Part shown: positions 34,905-44,231 of the stretch, piece by piece
Layout: each line of letters begins with the position of its first letter
Position numbering within the stretch: position 1 is the stretch's first letter
NCBI RefSeq assembly: GCF_001952935.1
Contig: NZ_CP018319.1
Location: 2,448,501-2,512,500 of the forward strand
Reading direction: 5' to 3'
Length of the DNA: 64,000 bases
Source: Pseudomonas frederiksbergensis
Lineage (GTDB): Bacteria; Pseudomonadota; Gammaproteobacteria; Pseudomonadales; Pseudomonadaceae
The notes under the pieces: generated by a model
Told to the model about the DNA's origin: nothing
Seen by the model: only the letters and a program-made list of their open reading frames with translations
The model's database searches: none
Made by a program: the position numbers and the translations under genes

Positions 34905-36320
34905 GTGATAAAAAAGATCCTGATCGCCAACCGTGGTGAGATTGCCGTACGAATCGTGCGTGCCTGCGCCGAGATGGGCATTCGCTCGGTCGCGATCTAT
35001 TCCGACGCCGACCGCCATGCGCTGCATGTGAAGCGTGCGGACGAGGCCCACAGCATCGGTGCCGAGCCACTGGCCGGCTACCTGAATGCGCGCAAGCTGG
35101 TGAATCTGGCTGTGGAAACCGGTTGTGATGCGCTGCATCCCGGCTACGGCTTCCTTTCGGAAAACGCTGAACTGGCAGATATATGCGCCGAACGCGGCAT
35201 CAAGTTCATCGGTCCATCGGCTGAAGTGATTCGCCGCATGGGCGACAAGACTGAAGCCCGTCGCAGCATGATCAAGGCTGGCGTACCCGTTACCCCAGGC
35301 ACCGAAGGCAACGTCGCGGATATCGCGGAAGCTTTGGTCGAAGGCGACCGCATCGGTTATCCGGTGATGCTCAAGGCGACTTCTGGTGGCGGTGGCCGCG
35401 GTATCCGTCGCTGCGACAGCCGGGAAGAACTTGAACAAGCATTCCCGCGAGTCATTTCCGAAGCCACCAAGGCTTTCGGTTCGGCGGAAGTGTTCCTCGA
35501 AAAATGCATCGTCAATCCGAAGCACATCGAAGCGCAGATCCTCGGCGACAGCTTTGGCAACGTGGTGCATTTGTTCGAGCGTGACTGCTCGATCCAGCGT
35601 CGCAACCAGAAGCTCATCGAGATCGCCCCGAGCCCGCAACTGACCCCTGAACAGCGCGCCTACATCGGCGACCTGTCGGTGCGCGCAGCCAAGGCCGTGG
35701 GTTACGAGAACGCTGGCACCGTGGAGTTCCTGCTCGCCGAGGGCGAGGTGTACTTCATGGAGATGAATACCCGGGTGCAGGTGGAACACACCATCACCGA
35801 AGAAATCACCGGCATCGATATCGTTCGCGAGCAGATCCGCATCGCCTCCGGCCTGCCGCTTTCGGTGAAACAGGAAGACATCCAGCACCGCGGTTTCGCG
35901 CTGCAATTCCGGATCAACGCCGAAGACCCGAAAAACAACTTCCTGCCGAGCTTTGGCAAGATCACCCGTTACTACGCACCCGGCGGTCCCGGCGTGCGTA
36001 CCGACACGGCGATCTACACCGGTTACACCATTCCACCGTTCTACGACTCCATGTGTCTGAAATTGGTGGTGTGGGCGCTGACTTGGGAAGAGGCGATGGA
36101 CCGTGGCTTGCGCGCCCTCGACGACATGCGTCTGCAAGGGGTCAAGACCACCGCCGCGTACTACCAGGAAATCCTGCGCAACCCGGAATTCCGTAGCGGC
36201 CAGTTCAACACCAGCTTCGTTGAAAGCCACCCTGAACTGACCAACTACTCGATCAAGCGCAAACCCGAAGAGCTGGCCCTGGCCATCGCCGCCGCCATCG
36301 CCGCCCACGCAGGCCTGTGA
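34905..36320 (+). CDS. pycA: pyruvate carboxylase subunit A (biotin carboxylase)
   Basis: This 471-residue ATP-grasp enzyme carboxylates biotin on the partner subunit. It has the opening ILIANRGEIAVRIVRAC, glycine-rich ATP loop GGGGRGIR, and the biotin carboxylase signature MEMNTRVQVEH. Translation starts at a GTG with AGGGAA eight bases upstream. With pycB it forms two-subunit pyruvate carboxylase, feeding oxaloacetate. It is not the acetyl-CoA carboxylase AccC, which pairs with accB. Confidence 0.95.
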   Translation: MIKKILIANRGEIAVRIVRACAEMGIRSVAIYSDADRHALHVKRADEAHSIGAEPLAGYLNARKLVNLAVETGCDALHPGYGFLSENAELADICAERGIKFIGPSAEVIRRMGDKTEARRSMIKAGVPVTPGTEGNVADIAEALVEGDRIGYPVMLKATSGGGGRGIRRCDSREELEQAFPRVISEATKAFGSAEVFLEKCIVNPKHIEAQILGDSFGNVVHLFERDCSIQRRNQKLIEIAPSPQLTPEQRAYIGDLSVRAAKAVGYENAGTVEFLLAEGEVYFMEMNTRVQVEHTITEEITGIDIVREQIRIASGLPLSVKQEDIQHRGFALQFRINAEDPKNNFLPSFGKITRYYAPGGPGVRTDTAIYTGYTIPPFYDSMCLKLVVWALTWEEAMDRGLRALDDMRLQGVKTTAAYYQEILRNPEFRSGQFNTSFVESHPELTNYSIKRKPEELALAIAAAIAAHAGL

Positions 36321-36331
36321 GGAATAGAACA

Positions 36332-38140
36332 ATGAGCAAGAAAATCCACGTTACCGACACAATCCTGCGCGACGCCCACCAATCGCTGCTCGCGACCCGC
36401 ATGCGCACCGAAGACATGCTGCCGATTTGCGACAAGCTCGACAAAGTCGGCTACTGGTCGCTGGAATGCTGGGGCGGCGCGACCTTCGACGCCTGCGTAC
36501 GCTTCCTCAAGGAAGACCCGTGGGAGCGTCTGCGCCAACTGCGCGCGGCCTTGCCTAACACTCGCCTGCAAATGCTTCTGCGTGGCCAGAACCTGCTGGG
36601 CTATCGCCACTACAGCGACGACGTGGTCAGAGCCTTCGTCGCCAAGGCCGCGGTCAACGGCATCGACGTGTTCCGCATCTTCGATGCGATGAACGACGTG
36701 CGTAACCTGCGAGTCGCCATCGAAGCGGTGAAAGCGGCTGGCAAACACGCCCAGGGCACCATCGCCTACACCACCAGCCCGGTGCACACCATCGAGGCGT
36801 TCGTGGCGCAAGCCAAGCAAATGGAAGCCATGGGTTGCGACTCGGTGGCGATCAAGGACATGGCAGGCCTGCTGACTCCGTACGCTACCGGCGAACTGGT
36901 CAAGGCATTGAAATCCGAGCAATCGCTGCCCGTGTTTATTCACTCGCACGACACCGCTGGTTTGGCCGCGATGTGCCAACTCAAGGCCATCGAAAACGGT
37001 GCCGACCACATCGATACCGCGATCTCCAGCTTCGCCTCGGGCACCAGTCACCCAGGCACCGAGTCGATGGTCGCCGCCCTTAAAGGCAGCGAGTTCGACA
37101 CCGGACTGAATCTGGAGCTGCTGCAAGATATCGGTCTGTACTTCTACGCCGTGCGCAAAAAGTACCACCAGTTCGAAAGCGAGTTCACCGCCGTCGACAC
37201 CCGTGTTCAAGTCAACCAGGTACCGGGCGGGATGATTTCCAACCTGGCCAACCAGTTGAAAGAGCAGGGCGCCCTGAACCGCATGAGCGAAGTGCTGGCC
37301 GAAATCCCGCGCGTGCGTGAAGACCTCGGCTTCCCGCCGCTGGTGACCCCGACCTCGCAGATCGTCGGCACCCAGGCGTTCTTCAACGTGCTTGCCGGTG
37401 AGCGCTACAAGACCATCACCAACGAAGTGAAGCTTTACCTGCAAGGCGGTTATGGCAAGGCGCCGGGCACCGTGAATGAAAAACTGCGTCGTCAGGCGAT
37501 CGGCAGTGAAGAAGTGATCGACGTGCGTCCGGCTGACCTGCTCAAGCCGGAAATGACCAAGCTGCGTGCCGAAATCGGCGCCGTGGCCAAGTCTGAAGAA
37601 GACGTGCTGACCTATGCCATGTTCCCGGACATCGGGCGCAAGTTCCTCGAAGAGCGTGCCGCCGGCACCCTGACTCCAGAAGTGCTGCTGCCGATTCCTG
37701 AAGCAGGCGGTGTGACCTCGGCCGGTGGCGAAGGCGTGCCGACCGAGTTCGTCATCGACGTCCACGGCGAAACTTACCGCGTCGACATCACCGGTGTGGG
37801 CGTCAAGGCTGAAGGCAAGCGTCACTTCTACCTGTCTATCGACGGCATGCCGGAAGAAGTGGTGTTCGAACCGCTCAACGAATTCGTCAGCGGCGGCAGC
37901 AGCAAGCGCAAGCAAGCCACTGCACCGGGCCACGTCAGTACCACCATGCCGGGCAACATCGTCGACGTGCTGGTCAAGGAAGGCGACACCGTGAAGGCCG
38001 GCCAGGCCGTGCTGATCAGCGAAGCGATGAAGATGGAAACCGAAGTGCAATCGGCCATCGCCGGCAAAGTCACCGCCATCCATGTGGCCAAGGGCGACCG
38101 GGTTAACCCGGGCGAAATCCTGATCGAGATCGAAGGCTGA
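36332..38140 (+). CDS. pycB: pyruvate carboxylase subunit B / OadA-type carboxyltransferase
   Basis: This 602-residue protein carries the carboxyltransferase TIM barrel (about residues 1-300, DTILRDAHQSLLATRMR), the conserved PYC/OADA domain (about 320-465) and a C-terminal biotinyl domain (about 530-602). The biotin lysine is in SEAMKMETE. I chose ATG 36332 with GAGGA eight bases upstream; a GTG at 36317 is possible. It follows pycA by 11 bases and ends in an intrinsic terminator. Confidence 0.95.
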   Translation: MSKKIHVTDTILRDAHQSLLATRMRTEDMLPICDKLDKVGYWSLECWGGATFDACVRFLKEDPWERLRQLRAALPNTRLQMLLRGQNLLGYRHYSDDVVRAFVAKAAVNGIDVFRIFDAMNDVRNLRVAIEAVKAAGKHAQGTIAYTTSPVHTIEAFVAQAKQMEAMGCDSVAIKDMAGLLTPYATGELVKALKSEQSLPVFIHSHDTAGLAAMCQLKAIENGADHIDTAISSFASGTSHPGTESMVAALKGSEFDTGLNLELLQDIGLYFYAVRKKYHQFESEFTAVDTRVQVNQVPGGMISNLANQLKEQGALNRMSEVLAEIPRVREDLGFPPLVTPTSQIVGTQAFFNVLAGERYKTITNEVKLYLQGGYGKAPGTVNEKLRRQAIGSEEVIDVRPADLLKPEMTKLRAEIGAVAKSEEDVLTYAMFPDIGRKFLEERAAGTLTPEVLLPIPEAGGVTSAGGEGVPTEFVIDVHGETYRVDITGVGVKAEGKRHFYLSIDGMPEEVVFEPLNEFVSGGSSKRKQATAPGHVSTTMPGNIVDVLVKEGDTVKAGQAVLISEAMKMETEVQSAIAGKVTAIHVAKGDRVNPGEILIEIEG

Positions 38141-38173
38141 GTTAACAGCCTCGATACACCGCTTTAAACCTCG

Positions 38174-38198
38174 GGGGGGCATGTGCTCCCCTTTTTTT
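38174..38198 (+). terminator. intrinsic terminator of pycA-pycB
   Basis: GGGGGGC-ATGT-GCTCCCC forms a seven-pair stem (one G-T) followed by seven T, 33 bases past the pycB stop. Confidence 0.8.
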
Positions 38199-38217
38199 CG
38201 CCCCGGGTTTTTGGCTG

Positions 38218-40533
38218 TCAGAAACTCATTCGCCACTGACCCGTGACGCCGTGGTTTCGGCTGTCGGTGCCGACCTCGCCAGTGAGGCCGACGCCCAGGG
38301 TGTGTTTTGCTGACAACCCCAGGTCCAGTCCGGCATCGACCAGCAGACTGTCACGATCCAGCGACGCGCCGGAAACGCTGAAGTTTTTTCCGCCCGTCAC
38401 CAATCGTTGGCGGGTATCGCTGTAGATGTCCCCGTACGTGTGTTTCCAGCCGGCACTGAACCGCGGTGTCAGTTGCATGCCGTTATCCAGCGTGTTGAGT
38501 TTCGCCAATCGCAGGCCGAATGTGCTGTTCAAATTGTTCTGCGTTTGACCCTGTACCTTCAGCGCCGCTGCGCCACCTTTTTCTGTGTAGGTGTCGCGCT
38601 GATAGCGTTGGTAGCCCAGGCTGGCAAACGGTTCGATGCTGACGTTCGCCCGGCCCAGGTTGTAACCCAATTCCGCAAAGGCCTGCTGGGTGTTGGCATC
38701 GTAACGGCCTTCGGGGCGGTCGCTGAAACCTTTGAAGGCAACTCGGCGTTTAGTGCTGCCGTCGTGGTTGCTATAGGTCGCGCCCAGGCGCAGGGACATT
38801 GGTCCGTTTTGCCGCAGGGCATAAGCACCCAAATGCCAGCTGTCGAGATCGCCGTCGAGTCCTCGGCTATCCAGGCGCGTCTCGGACTTACCGCTCATTA
38901 CACCGATGCGCCATTCCTCATCTATGCCCCAATCCGCTCCCAGTACCAGGCCGTGGGTTGTGTGTTTCAGAGCGTCGTAGTCGCGATCCAGCGTCCCGCC
39001 GTGACCCAATGCTTGCAGCCAGCCCCGGCCATTGTCTTCACTGCCGGCGGCCAGGCGTGGTGCATTGCGCTTGCTGGAATTGCTGTAGCTATTGGCGCTG
39101 TCCAGCTGACGCATGGCCGAGAGCATGGTGGCGCTGATTGGGCTGTCACTGTTCAGGGTCGCTTTTGCAAGGTTGGCGTTTTGGCCGCCAGCCAGCTGTT
39201 CGATGGCAATAGATGCCGTTTGTTTGTCAGCGCTGAGCAGGGCGACGACAGCTGCGTTTGTTGGGCTGGATGCCTTTGGCACTGTGGCGACGGGATTGGT
39301 AACAGGAGGTTGAGTTGCGGCTGCGACGGGCTGGTCGGTGATGGGTGGCGAAGCGGCTGTGACGGGCTGTTCGGTGGTATGCGGCGTTGCGGCTATCGAA
39401 GGTTTTTCAGCGGTAGTTGTTGGTGTGGTGACCTGAACGGATGTGTCGGGACTCGCAGGTGGATTCGGAGCTACAGCAACGGAGGATGCTTGAGGTATGT
39501 GCGTTGGCTCTTCAATGCTTTGGGCGACTTCCTTCCCGTTATCCGTGGTTGCGAAATTTTCGATCGGCACATCGTTACGGAGGAGGATCAGGTCGACCTT
39601 CTTTTCTTGGTAGTCGAGCTTGGGCGTTAAGAAGGCAAGGTTATTGATGACTTTCCCAAATTCCCCTTCGACTTTACTGGCAGCAAGGATGGTGTTTTCG
39701 CTGAGTAACGGGTAGTCACCCGGCGCTGCAACGATATTCAGTGTGGCGCCGCCGAGGTCGGCGGTGCCATCGACTAATATCGTTTCACTTTTGCGGTTGG
39801 CATTGACCTCGTAGGTTAGCTCGGCAGTTTTGGAGAGATTCAAGTCACCTTTAACTTTCGGTGCGCCGTGCAAACCGTCAACAGAAAGCTTTCCGTTTAC
39901 CTTCAGGGAACCCGTTACACCGTTGCCCGCAAAAGCACCTTTTTCATTGATTACTACGTCGCCTTCGATCATTCCAGGATTGTTCAGGGTGCCTCCTGAT
40001 TGCACGGTGGCGCCGCCGCCAATCTTGCCGTTGTTGACAAGCGTTCCTTGGGTCAACGCCCCACCCTGGATATGTCCGTTATTTATGAGGGTTGCTTTTG
40101 AACGTATCAAGACACCGGTATTGAAATCACCGGAACCATTCATGGTCCAAGTGCTTCGTTTGAGTTCCAGGCCTTCAAAACGACGACTCTCACCTAGCGT
40201 GCCACCGCTCGCGGTATCGAGTTGCAGGAAGTTGATGCCGCCACCACCGTCAATCAATCCTGCAAGGGCTCCGCGGCCAGACACAATGACCAGATCATCT
40301 CCATCGCCGAATGTTCGATCAATACCATCCGCTGCTTTGCCAATGGTGTTTTTGTCGGTGGCGGGATCATTGATAAATGCGTCCATCGCCGCGATGAGCT
40401 GCTCTGGCGTTGCACCCGAAGGAATGGCGTCATCGAAGGACAATTGCTGGGCAAGCGAAATTTGAGTGCAACCCAGCGCAAGCGCAACGGCCAGCGCCAG
40501 GTGTTTTGGTCGGTATTTGTGTTGAACGGACAT
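38218..40533 (-). CDS. type V autotransporter (outer-membrane barrel)
   Basis: This 771-residue protein has a signal peptide (cleavage after SLA, residue 28), a beta-helix-like passenger with repeats of gain/loss strands (NNGHIQGGALTQGTLVNNGKIGGG), a Pro/Thr/Ala-rich linker (about residues 340-425) and a C-terminal 12-strand autotransporter barrel ending WRMSF. Barrel patterns include LGADWGIDEEWRIGVMSG. I chose ATG 40533; a TTG at 40563 would add ten residues. Passenger function unknown; adhesion is a guess. It stands alone. Confidence 0.88.
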   Translation of the reverse strand: MSVQHKYRPKHLALAVALALGCTQISLAQQLSFDDAIPSGATPEQLIAAMDAFINDPATDKNTIGKAADGIDRTFGDGDDLVIVSGRGALAGLIDGGGGINFLQLDTASGGTLGESRRFEGLELKRSTWTMNGSGDFNTGVLIRSKATLINNGHIQGGALTQGTLVNNGKIGGGATVQSGGTLNNPGMIEGDVVINEKGAFAGNGVTGSLKVNGKLSVDGLHGAPKVKGDLNLSKTAELTYEVNANRKSETILVDGTADLGGATLNIVAAPGDYPLLSENTILAASKVEGEFGKVINNLAFLTPKLDYQEKKVDLILLRNDVPIENFATTDNGKEVAQSIEEPTHIPQASSVAVAPNPPASPDTSVQVTTPTTTAEKPSIAATPHTTEQPVTAASPPITDQPVAAATQPPVTNPVATVPKASSPTNAAVVALLSADKQTASIAIEQLAGGQNANLAKATLNSDSPISATMLSAMRQLDSANSYSNSSKRNAPRLAAGSEDNGRGWLQALGHGGTLDRDYDALKHTTHGLVLGADWGIDEEWRIGVMSGKSETRLDSRGLDGDLDSWHLGAYALRQNGPMSLRLGATYSNHDGSTKRRVAFKGFSDRPEGRYDANTQQAFAELGYNLGRANVSIEPFASLGYQRYQRDTYTEKGGAAALKVQGQTQNNLNSTFGLRLAKLNTLDNGMQLTPRFSAGWKHTYGDIYSDTRQRLVTGGKNFSVSGASLDRDSLLVDAGLDLGLSAKHTLGVGLTGEVGTDSRNHGVTGQWRMSF

Positions 40534-40755
40534 CGAGTACGGCCTCGTTTGAAGGGAGGCCAAACTCTAAGAGGCGGGCTATAGGTACCGATGTCAGCTG
40601 CTTCCCGCAGGCTTGCGGGGGTTGTCAGAAGGTTGTGTAGAAAATTGCCAGCCTCCTGAGGAAGGTGGTTTTTACCCGTTCGGGTCGACGCTTTTTCTTA
40701 CAACAAATAGAGACATGGTCGGCTATCGCAAACTCGGAAACTCATCTGCCTCTCA

Positions 40756-41592
40756 CTAACTACGGCTCAAATACGCCTTCCCATAATGCCGCTCCATCCG
40801 CGCCTGAATCAGCTCCAGCCCGATCGACATCAGCCAATAAATCACCGCCGCCGTCGTCAGCATCTCGATGTAGCGATAGCTCGAGCGTCCATATGATTGC
40901 GCCAGAAACATCACCTCCCAAACCCCCATCACCGAGATCAGCGACGAGTCTTTGAGCATTGAGATGAATTGGTTGGTGGTGGGCGGGATGATGGTGCGCA
41001 TGGCCTGGGGCAGGGTGACACGCCAGAAGATCACGGTTTCGCGCATGCCCAGGGCCAGGGATGCTTCGCGTTGGCCGTGGGGGACGCCGAGGATGCCGGC
41101 GCGGAAAATTTCGCTCAGGTACGCGCCGTAGTTCAGCGACAGGGCGATGATGCCGGCGGCGATGGCGCCCGGGACGATGCCAAGTTGTGGCAGGCCGAGG
41201 TAGATCAGCAGGATCTGGATCAGCAGCGGTGTGCCACGAAAGAACGAGGCATAGAAGCTCGCAATGCCGAAGGCCACGGCGCTTTTCGACAGCCGCGCCA
41301 GGGCGGTGATGAAGCCCAGCAGCGAAGAGGTCACGATCGAGCACAGGCACAAAAACAACGTCAGTGCCGCGCCCTGCAGGAAGCCGTTGGGCGCCAGGTG
41401 CAGGCCGATCAGGTTCGGCAGTTTGTCGAGGATGATCGAGAACTTCAGGTCGAAGCTCAGGAAGAAGCTGGCGAACAACCCGAGCATCACTGCCCAGGTC
41501 AGGTACAGCCGCGTGCGGAAACCGAAGATCCGTTGCAGTCGCGACTCAGCCACCGGTTGCGGCGGCTGGGGAGGTGTTGGGAAAGAAGTCAT
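40756..41592 (-). CDS. amino-acid ABC transporter permease (HisM/ArtM type)
   Basis: This 278-residue inner-membrane protein has an extra N-terminal helix (about 28-48) and five family helices. The EAA loop, contact site for the ATPase, reads SEIFRAGILGVPHGQREASLALGM. The start overlaps the stop of the binding-protein gene by ATGA. No ATPase gene is adjacent, so it must share one encoded elsewhere. Confidence 0.92.
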   Translation of the reverse strand: MTSFPTPPQPPQPVAESRLQRIFGFRTRLYLTWAVMLGLFASFFLSFDLKFSIILDKLPNLIGLHLAPNGFLQGAALTLFLCLCSIVTSSLLGFITALARLSKSAVAFGIASFYASFFRGTPLLIQILLIYLGLPQLGIVPGAIAAGIIALSLNYGAYLSEIFRAGILGVPHGQREASLALGMRETVIFWRVTLPQAMRTIIPPTTNQFISMLKDSSLISVMGVWEVMFLAQSYGRSSYRYIEMLTTAAVIYWLMSIGLELIQARMERHYGKAYLSRS

Positions 41593-42410
41593 TTACTGAT
41601 GTCGGCGCCGATCCATTTTTGCGACAGCTTGCTCAGGGTGCCGTCCTGTTTCAGCTGAGCGAAGACGTCACGCACTTTGGCGTCCCACTGGGCGTCGCCT
41701 TTTTCAATGGCCACCGAGTTCGGTTCCGAGTACAGCGGCTCGCCGGCGAGCTTGAAGCGTTTGTCTTCGGTCAGGCGCGGCTGGGCGGTGACAAGGTTGG
41801 TGAGGATCGCGTCCAGTCGAACGCCAGTGCCCAGGCCCAAGTCCTGGAATGCCACGTTGTCAGTGTCATACGGCGCAATCTGCACGTCCTCGAACGGGTA
41901 CTGCAATTGCGTGTCTTCGGCGCCTTCGATCACCAGGTTCTTGTTCAGGTAGCTTTCGTAGCTGGAGGCGCTGGTGAGGCCGACTTTCTTGCCGCTCAGG
42001 TCCTTGGCGCCGTGGATGCTGTCGTCCTTGGCGTTGACCACAATCACCGCTGGCGAGGCGTAGTACTCGACCGGGAAATCGAAGACTTCGGCGCGGGCCT
42101 TGCTCGGGGTCATGGAGCAGATGCAGATGTCGTAGCGCCCGCTCCAGCGGCCGGCGGCGATCACGTCCCAGGACGGGGTTTCGAGGCGCAGTTTGACGCC
42201 CAGTTTGTCTGCCACGGCCTTGGCCACATCGACGTCGAATCCATCGAGCTGGTTCTGATCATTGAGGAACGAGAAGGGTGGATAGCTTTCCATCAACACG
42301 CCCACCAGTTCTTTTTTTTGCTCGACGCGATCCAGCGTGGCGCCGCCAAAGGCTTGGGTGGAGGCAGCCAGAATCGTCAGGCCCAGGGCCAGTAGCGGTT
42401 GGAATTTCAC
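41589..42410 (-). CDS. amino-acid ABC transporter substrate-binding protein
   Basis: This 273-residue periplasmic binding protein of the SBP_bac_3 family has a signal peptide (MKFQPLLALGLTILAASTQA). Family blocks are ELVGVLMESYPPFSFLN and LDGFDVDVAKAVADKLGV, with the ligand-arginine region SMTPSKARAEVFDFP. It delivers a polar amino acid to the downstream permease. Divergence from a homocysteine S-methyltransferase suggests a sulfur amino acid such as S-methylmethionine (inference). Confidence 0.92.
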   Translation of the reverse strand: MKFQPLLALGLTILAASTQAFGGATLDRVEQKKELVGVLMESYPPFSFLNDQNQLDGFDVDVAKAVADKLGVKLRLETPSWDVIAAGRWSGRYDICICSMTPSKARAEVFDFPVEYYASPAVIVVNAKDDSIHGAKDLSGKKVGLTSASSYESYLNKNLVIEGAEDTQLQYPFEDVQIAPYDTDNVAFQDLGLGTGVRLDAILTNLVTAQPRLTEDKRFKLAGEPLYSEPNSVAIEKGDAQWDAKVRDVFAQLKQDGTLSKLSQKWIGADISK

Positions 42411-42507
42411 AGTCGATCCCTGATAAAAAAGAGGTTGTTATTAACCGAATGGTGCGTATTAAATAGTTATAAGAACGACTCCGATAGTGAGTAATTTTCA
42501 TAAGCTT

Positions 42508-43422
42508 ATGAGTGAAAAGCATATGGGCGCAGCAAGCACGGTAATTCTGGATGGCGGTATGGGTCGTGAGTTGCAGCGTCGAGGCGCGCCGTTCAGACAG
42601 CCCGAGTGGTCGGCACTGGCCTTGAGCGAAGCGCCGCAAGCGGTAGAGGCGGTGCACACGGCTTATATCGAAAGCGGTGCGAACGTGATCACCAGCAACA
42701 GTTACGCGGTGGTGCCGTTTCACATTGGCGAAGAACGTTTTGCAGCAGAAGGGCAGGCGCTCGCGGCGTTGGCCGGTGAGCTGGCGCGGCGAGCTGTAGA
42801 GGCTTCGGGCAAAGCGGTGCGTGTGGCCGGTTCATTGCCGCCGCTGTTTGGGTCCTATCGTCCGGACCTTTTCGACGCTGCTCGAGCGACTGAATTGTTG
42901 GCGCCGCTGGTGAAGGGGTTGGCGCCTCATGTCGATCTGTGGCTGGCGGAGACCCAGAGCTCGATCGTTGAAGCGCGAGCGATCCACGCCGGTCTGCCAA
43001 CGGACGGCAAGCCGTTCTGGCTGTCGTTTACCCTGAAGGATGAAGACACGGACGAAGTGCCGCGCTTGCGTTCGGGTGAGCCGGTGGCTGAAGCCGCAGC
43101 CGCGGCGGCTGAGCTGGGCGTCGAGACGTTGCTGTTCAATTGCAGCCAGCCGGAAGTGATTGGTGCTGCGATTGATGCCGCGCGGGAAACCTTCGAGCGT
43201 TTGGGGGTGAAGATTCACATCGGCGCCTACGCCAATGCCTTCCCGCCGCAACCGAAAGAGGCCACGGCTAACGACGGTCTGGACCCGCTGCGCGAAGACC
43301 TCGATCCGCCGGGTTATTTGCAATGGGCGGCAGACTGGAAAGAACGCGGCGCCAGTCATTTGGGCGGTTGCTGCGGGATTGGGCCGGAGCATATTGCGGT
43401 GCTTGCCCAGAAATTGGCGTGA
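42508..43422 (+). CDS. homocysteine S-methyltransferase family protein
   Basis: This roughly 304-residue zinc enzyme transfers a methyl group to homocysteine, probably from S-methylmethionine or SAM as in MmuM. The N-terminal ILDGGMGRELQRRG and zinc cysteines in LLFNCSQPE and LGGCCGIGPEHI are present. The start is uncertain: GTG 42487, ATG 42508 and ATG 42523 all lack a good ribosome site; homologues tend to start close to STVILDGG. It is divergent from an amino-acid ABC transporter. A perfect CATAAGCTTATG palindrome covers 42499-42510. Confidence 0.88.
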   Translation: MSEKHMGAASTVILDGGMGRELQRRGAPFRQPEWSALALSEAPQAVEAVHTAYIESGANVITSNSYAVVPFHIGEERFAAEGQALAALAGELARRAVEASGKAVRVAGSLPPLFGSYRPDLFDAARATELLAPLVKGLAPHVDLWLAETQSSIVEARAIHAGLPTDGKPFWLSFTLKDEDTDEVPRLRSGEPVAEAAAAAAELGVETLLFNCSQPEVIGAAIDAARETFERLGVKIHIGAYANAFPPQPKEATANDGLDPLREDLDPPGYLQWAADWKERGASHLGGCCGIGPEHIAVLAQKLA

Positions 43423-43427
43423 AGCCA

Positions 43428-43518
43428 ATCGCGAGCAGGCTCGCTCCCACATTGGATTGGGGCTGGTCACAATTTTGTGGTCAACCCAAAACCCTGTGGG
43501 AGCGAGCCTGCTCGCGAT
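43428..43518. repeat. REP pair, GCGAGCAGGCTCGCTCCCAC family
   Basis: Left arm ATCGCGAGCAGGCTCGCTCC and right arm GGAGCGAGCCTGCTCGCGAT are perfect inverted copies around a 51-bp centre that has its own hairpin. It starts five bases past the methyltransferase stop. Confidence 0.9.
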
Positions 43519-43542
43519 GGCGTCCGTCCAGGCGCCGCTGAT

Positions 43543-44214
43543 TTACCCGCGGCACTCCGCCAGGGTTCTCACTTGCCCCGAATCCGTCTGGTTCTCATCG
43601 GACAGCCAGCGCTCAAACCCCGCCCCGATTGCCGGCCATTCCGAGTCCAGAATCGAATACCACGCCGTATCCCGGTTCTGCCCCTTGACCACCATGTGCT
43701 GGCGAAATACCCCTTCAAAACTGAACCCCAGCCGCTCGGCCGCGTATTTGGAGCGGGCGTTGCCGTTGTTGCACTTCCACTCCAGCCGTCGATAACCCAG
43801 CGCAAAGGATTCCTTGGCGAGCAGATAAACCGCCTCGGTGCTTTTCGGCGAGCGCTGCATCGGCGCGCCGAAAGTGACATGGCCGATCTCGATCCGGCCT
43901 TGCGAAGGAACAATCGACATCAAACTGAGGAGGCCTTGCACATCGCCGCTGGCACGGTCGATCACGCTGAAGAAATACGGATCGCTATTGGCCGCATGAT
44001 TGTTCAGCCAATCGTTGAACGCGCTGCGCTCCGGGAAAGGCCCATAAGGCAAATAGTCCCAGAGTTTCGGGTCGGAGCCGGGGCCTTGCAGGGCTTTCCA
44101 CAAACCGTCGGCGTGACGCGCCGGGTCGAGTTTTTCCAGGCGGATGAAACGCCCTTCGAGGGTTTGGACGGATGGCGCCGGAACGCCTTTCCAGTCGGCG
44201 AGTGAAATCGACAT
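43543..44214 (-). CDS. GNAT acetyltransferase (RimJ/RimL type)
   Basis: This 223-residue protein has the GNAT fold of the RimJ/RimL branch: FIRLEKLDPARHADGLW at the start, IEIGHVTFGAPMQRSPKSTEA (acetyl-CoA region) and WKCNNGNARSKYAAERLGFSFEG near the end. AAGGAG lies six bases before the ATG at 44214. Substrate unknown. It follows another GNAT gene in the same direction, probably as an operon led by the PaiB-like gene. Confidence 0.9.
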   Translation of the reverse strand: MSISLADWKGVPAPSVQTLEGRFIRLEKLDPARHADGLWKALQGPGSDPKLWDYLPYGPFPERSAFNDWLNNHAANSDPYFFSVIDRASGDVQGLLSLMSIVPSQGRIEIGHVTFGAPMQRSPKSTEAVYLLAKESFALGYRRLEWKCNNGNARSKYAAERLGFSFEGVFRQHMVVKGQNRDTAWYSILDSEWPAIGAGFERWLSDENQTDSGQVRTLAECRG

Positions 44215-44231
44215 GCTGTTCTCCTTGAACC

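Noticed and set aside
34812..36332. 506-codon minus-strand ORF opposite pycA
   Set aside because: Mirror of the biotin carboxylase frame without any family motif.
36245..38236. 663-codon minus-strand ORF opposite pycB
   Set aside because: It is antisense to a clear carboxyltransferase gene; composition is His/Asp/Val-rich as expected for a mirror frame.
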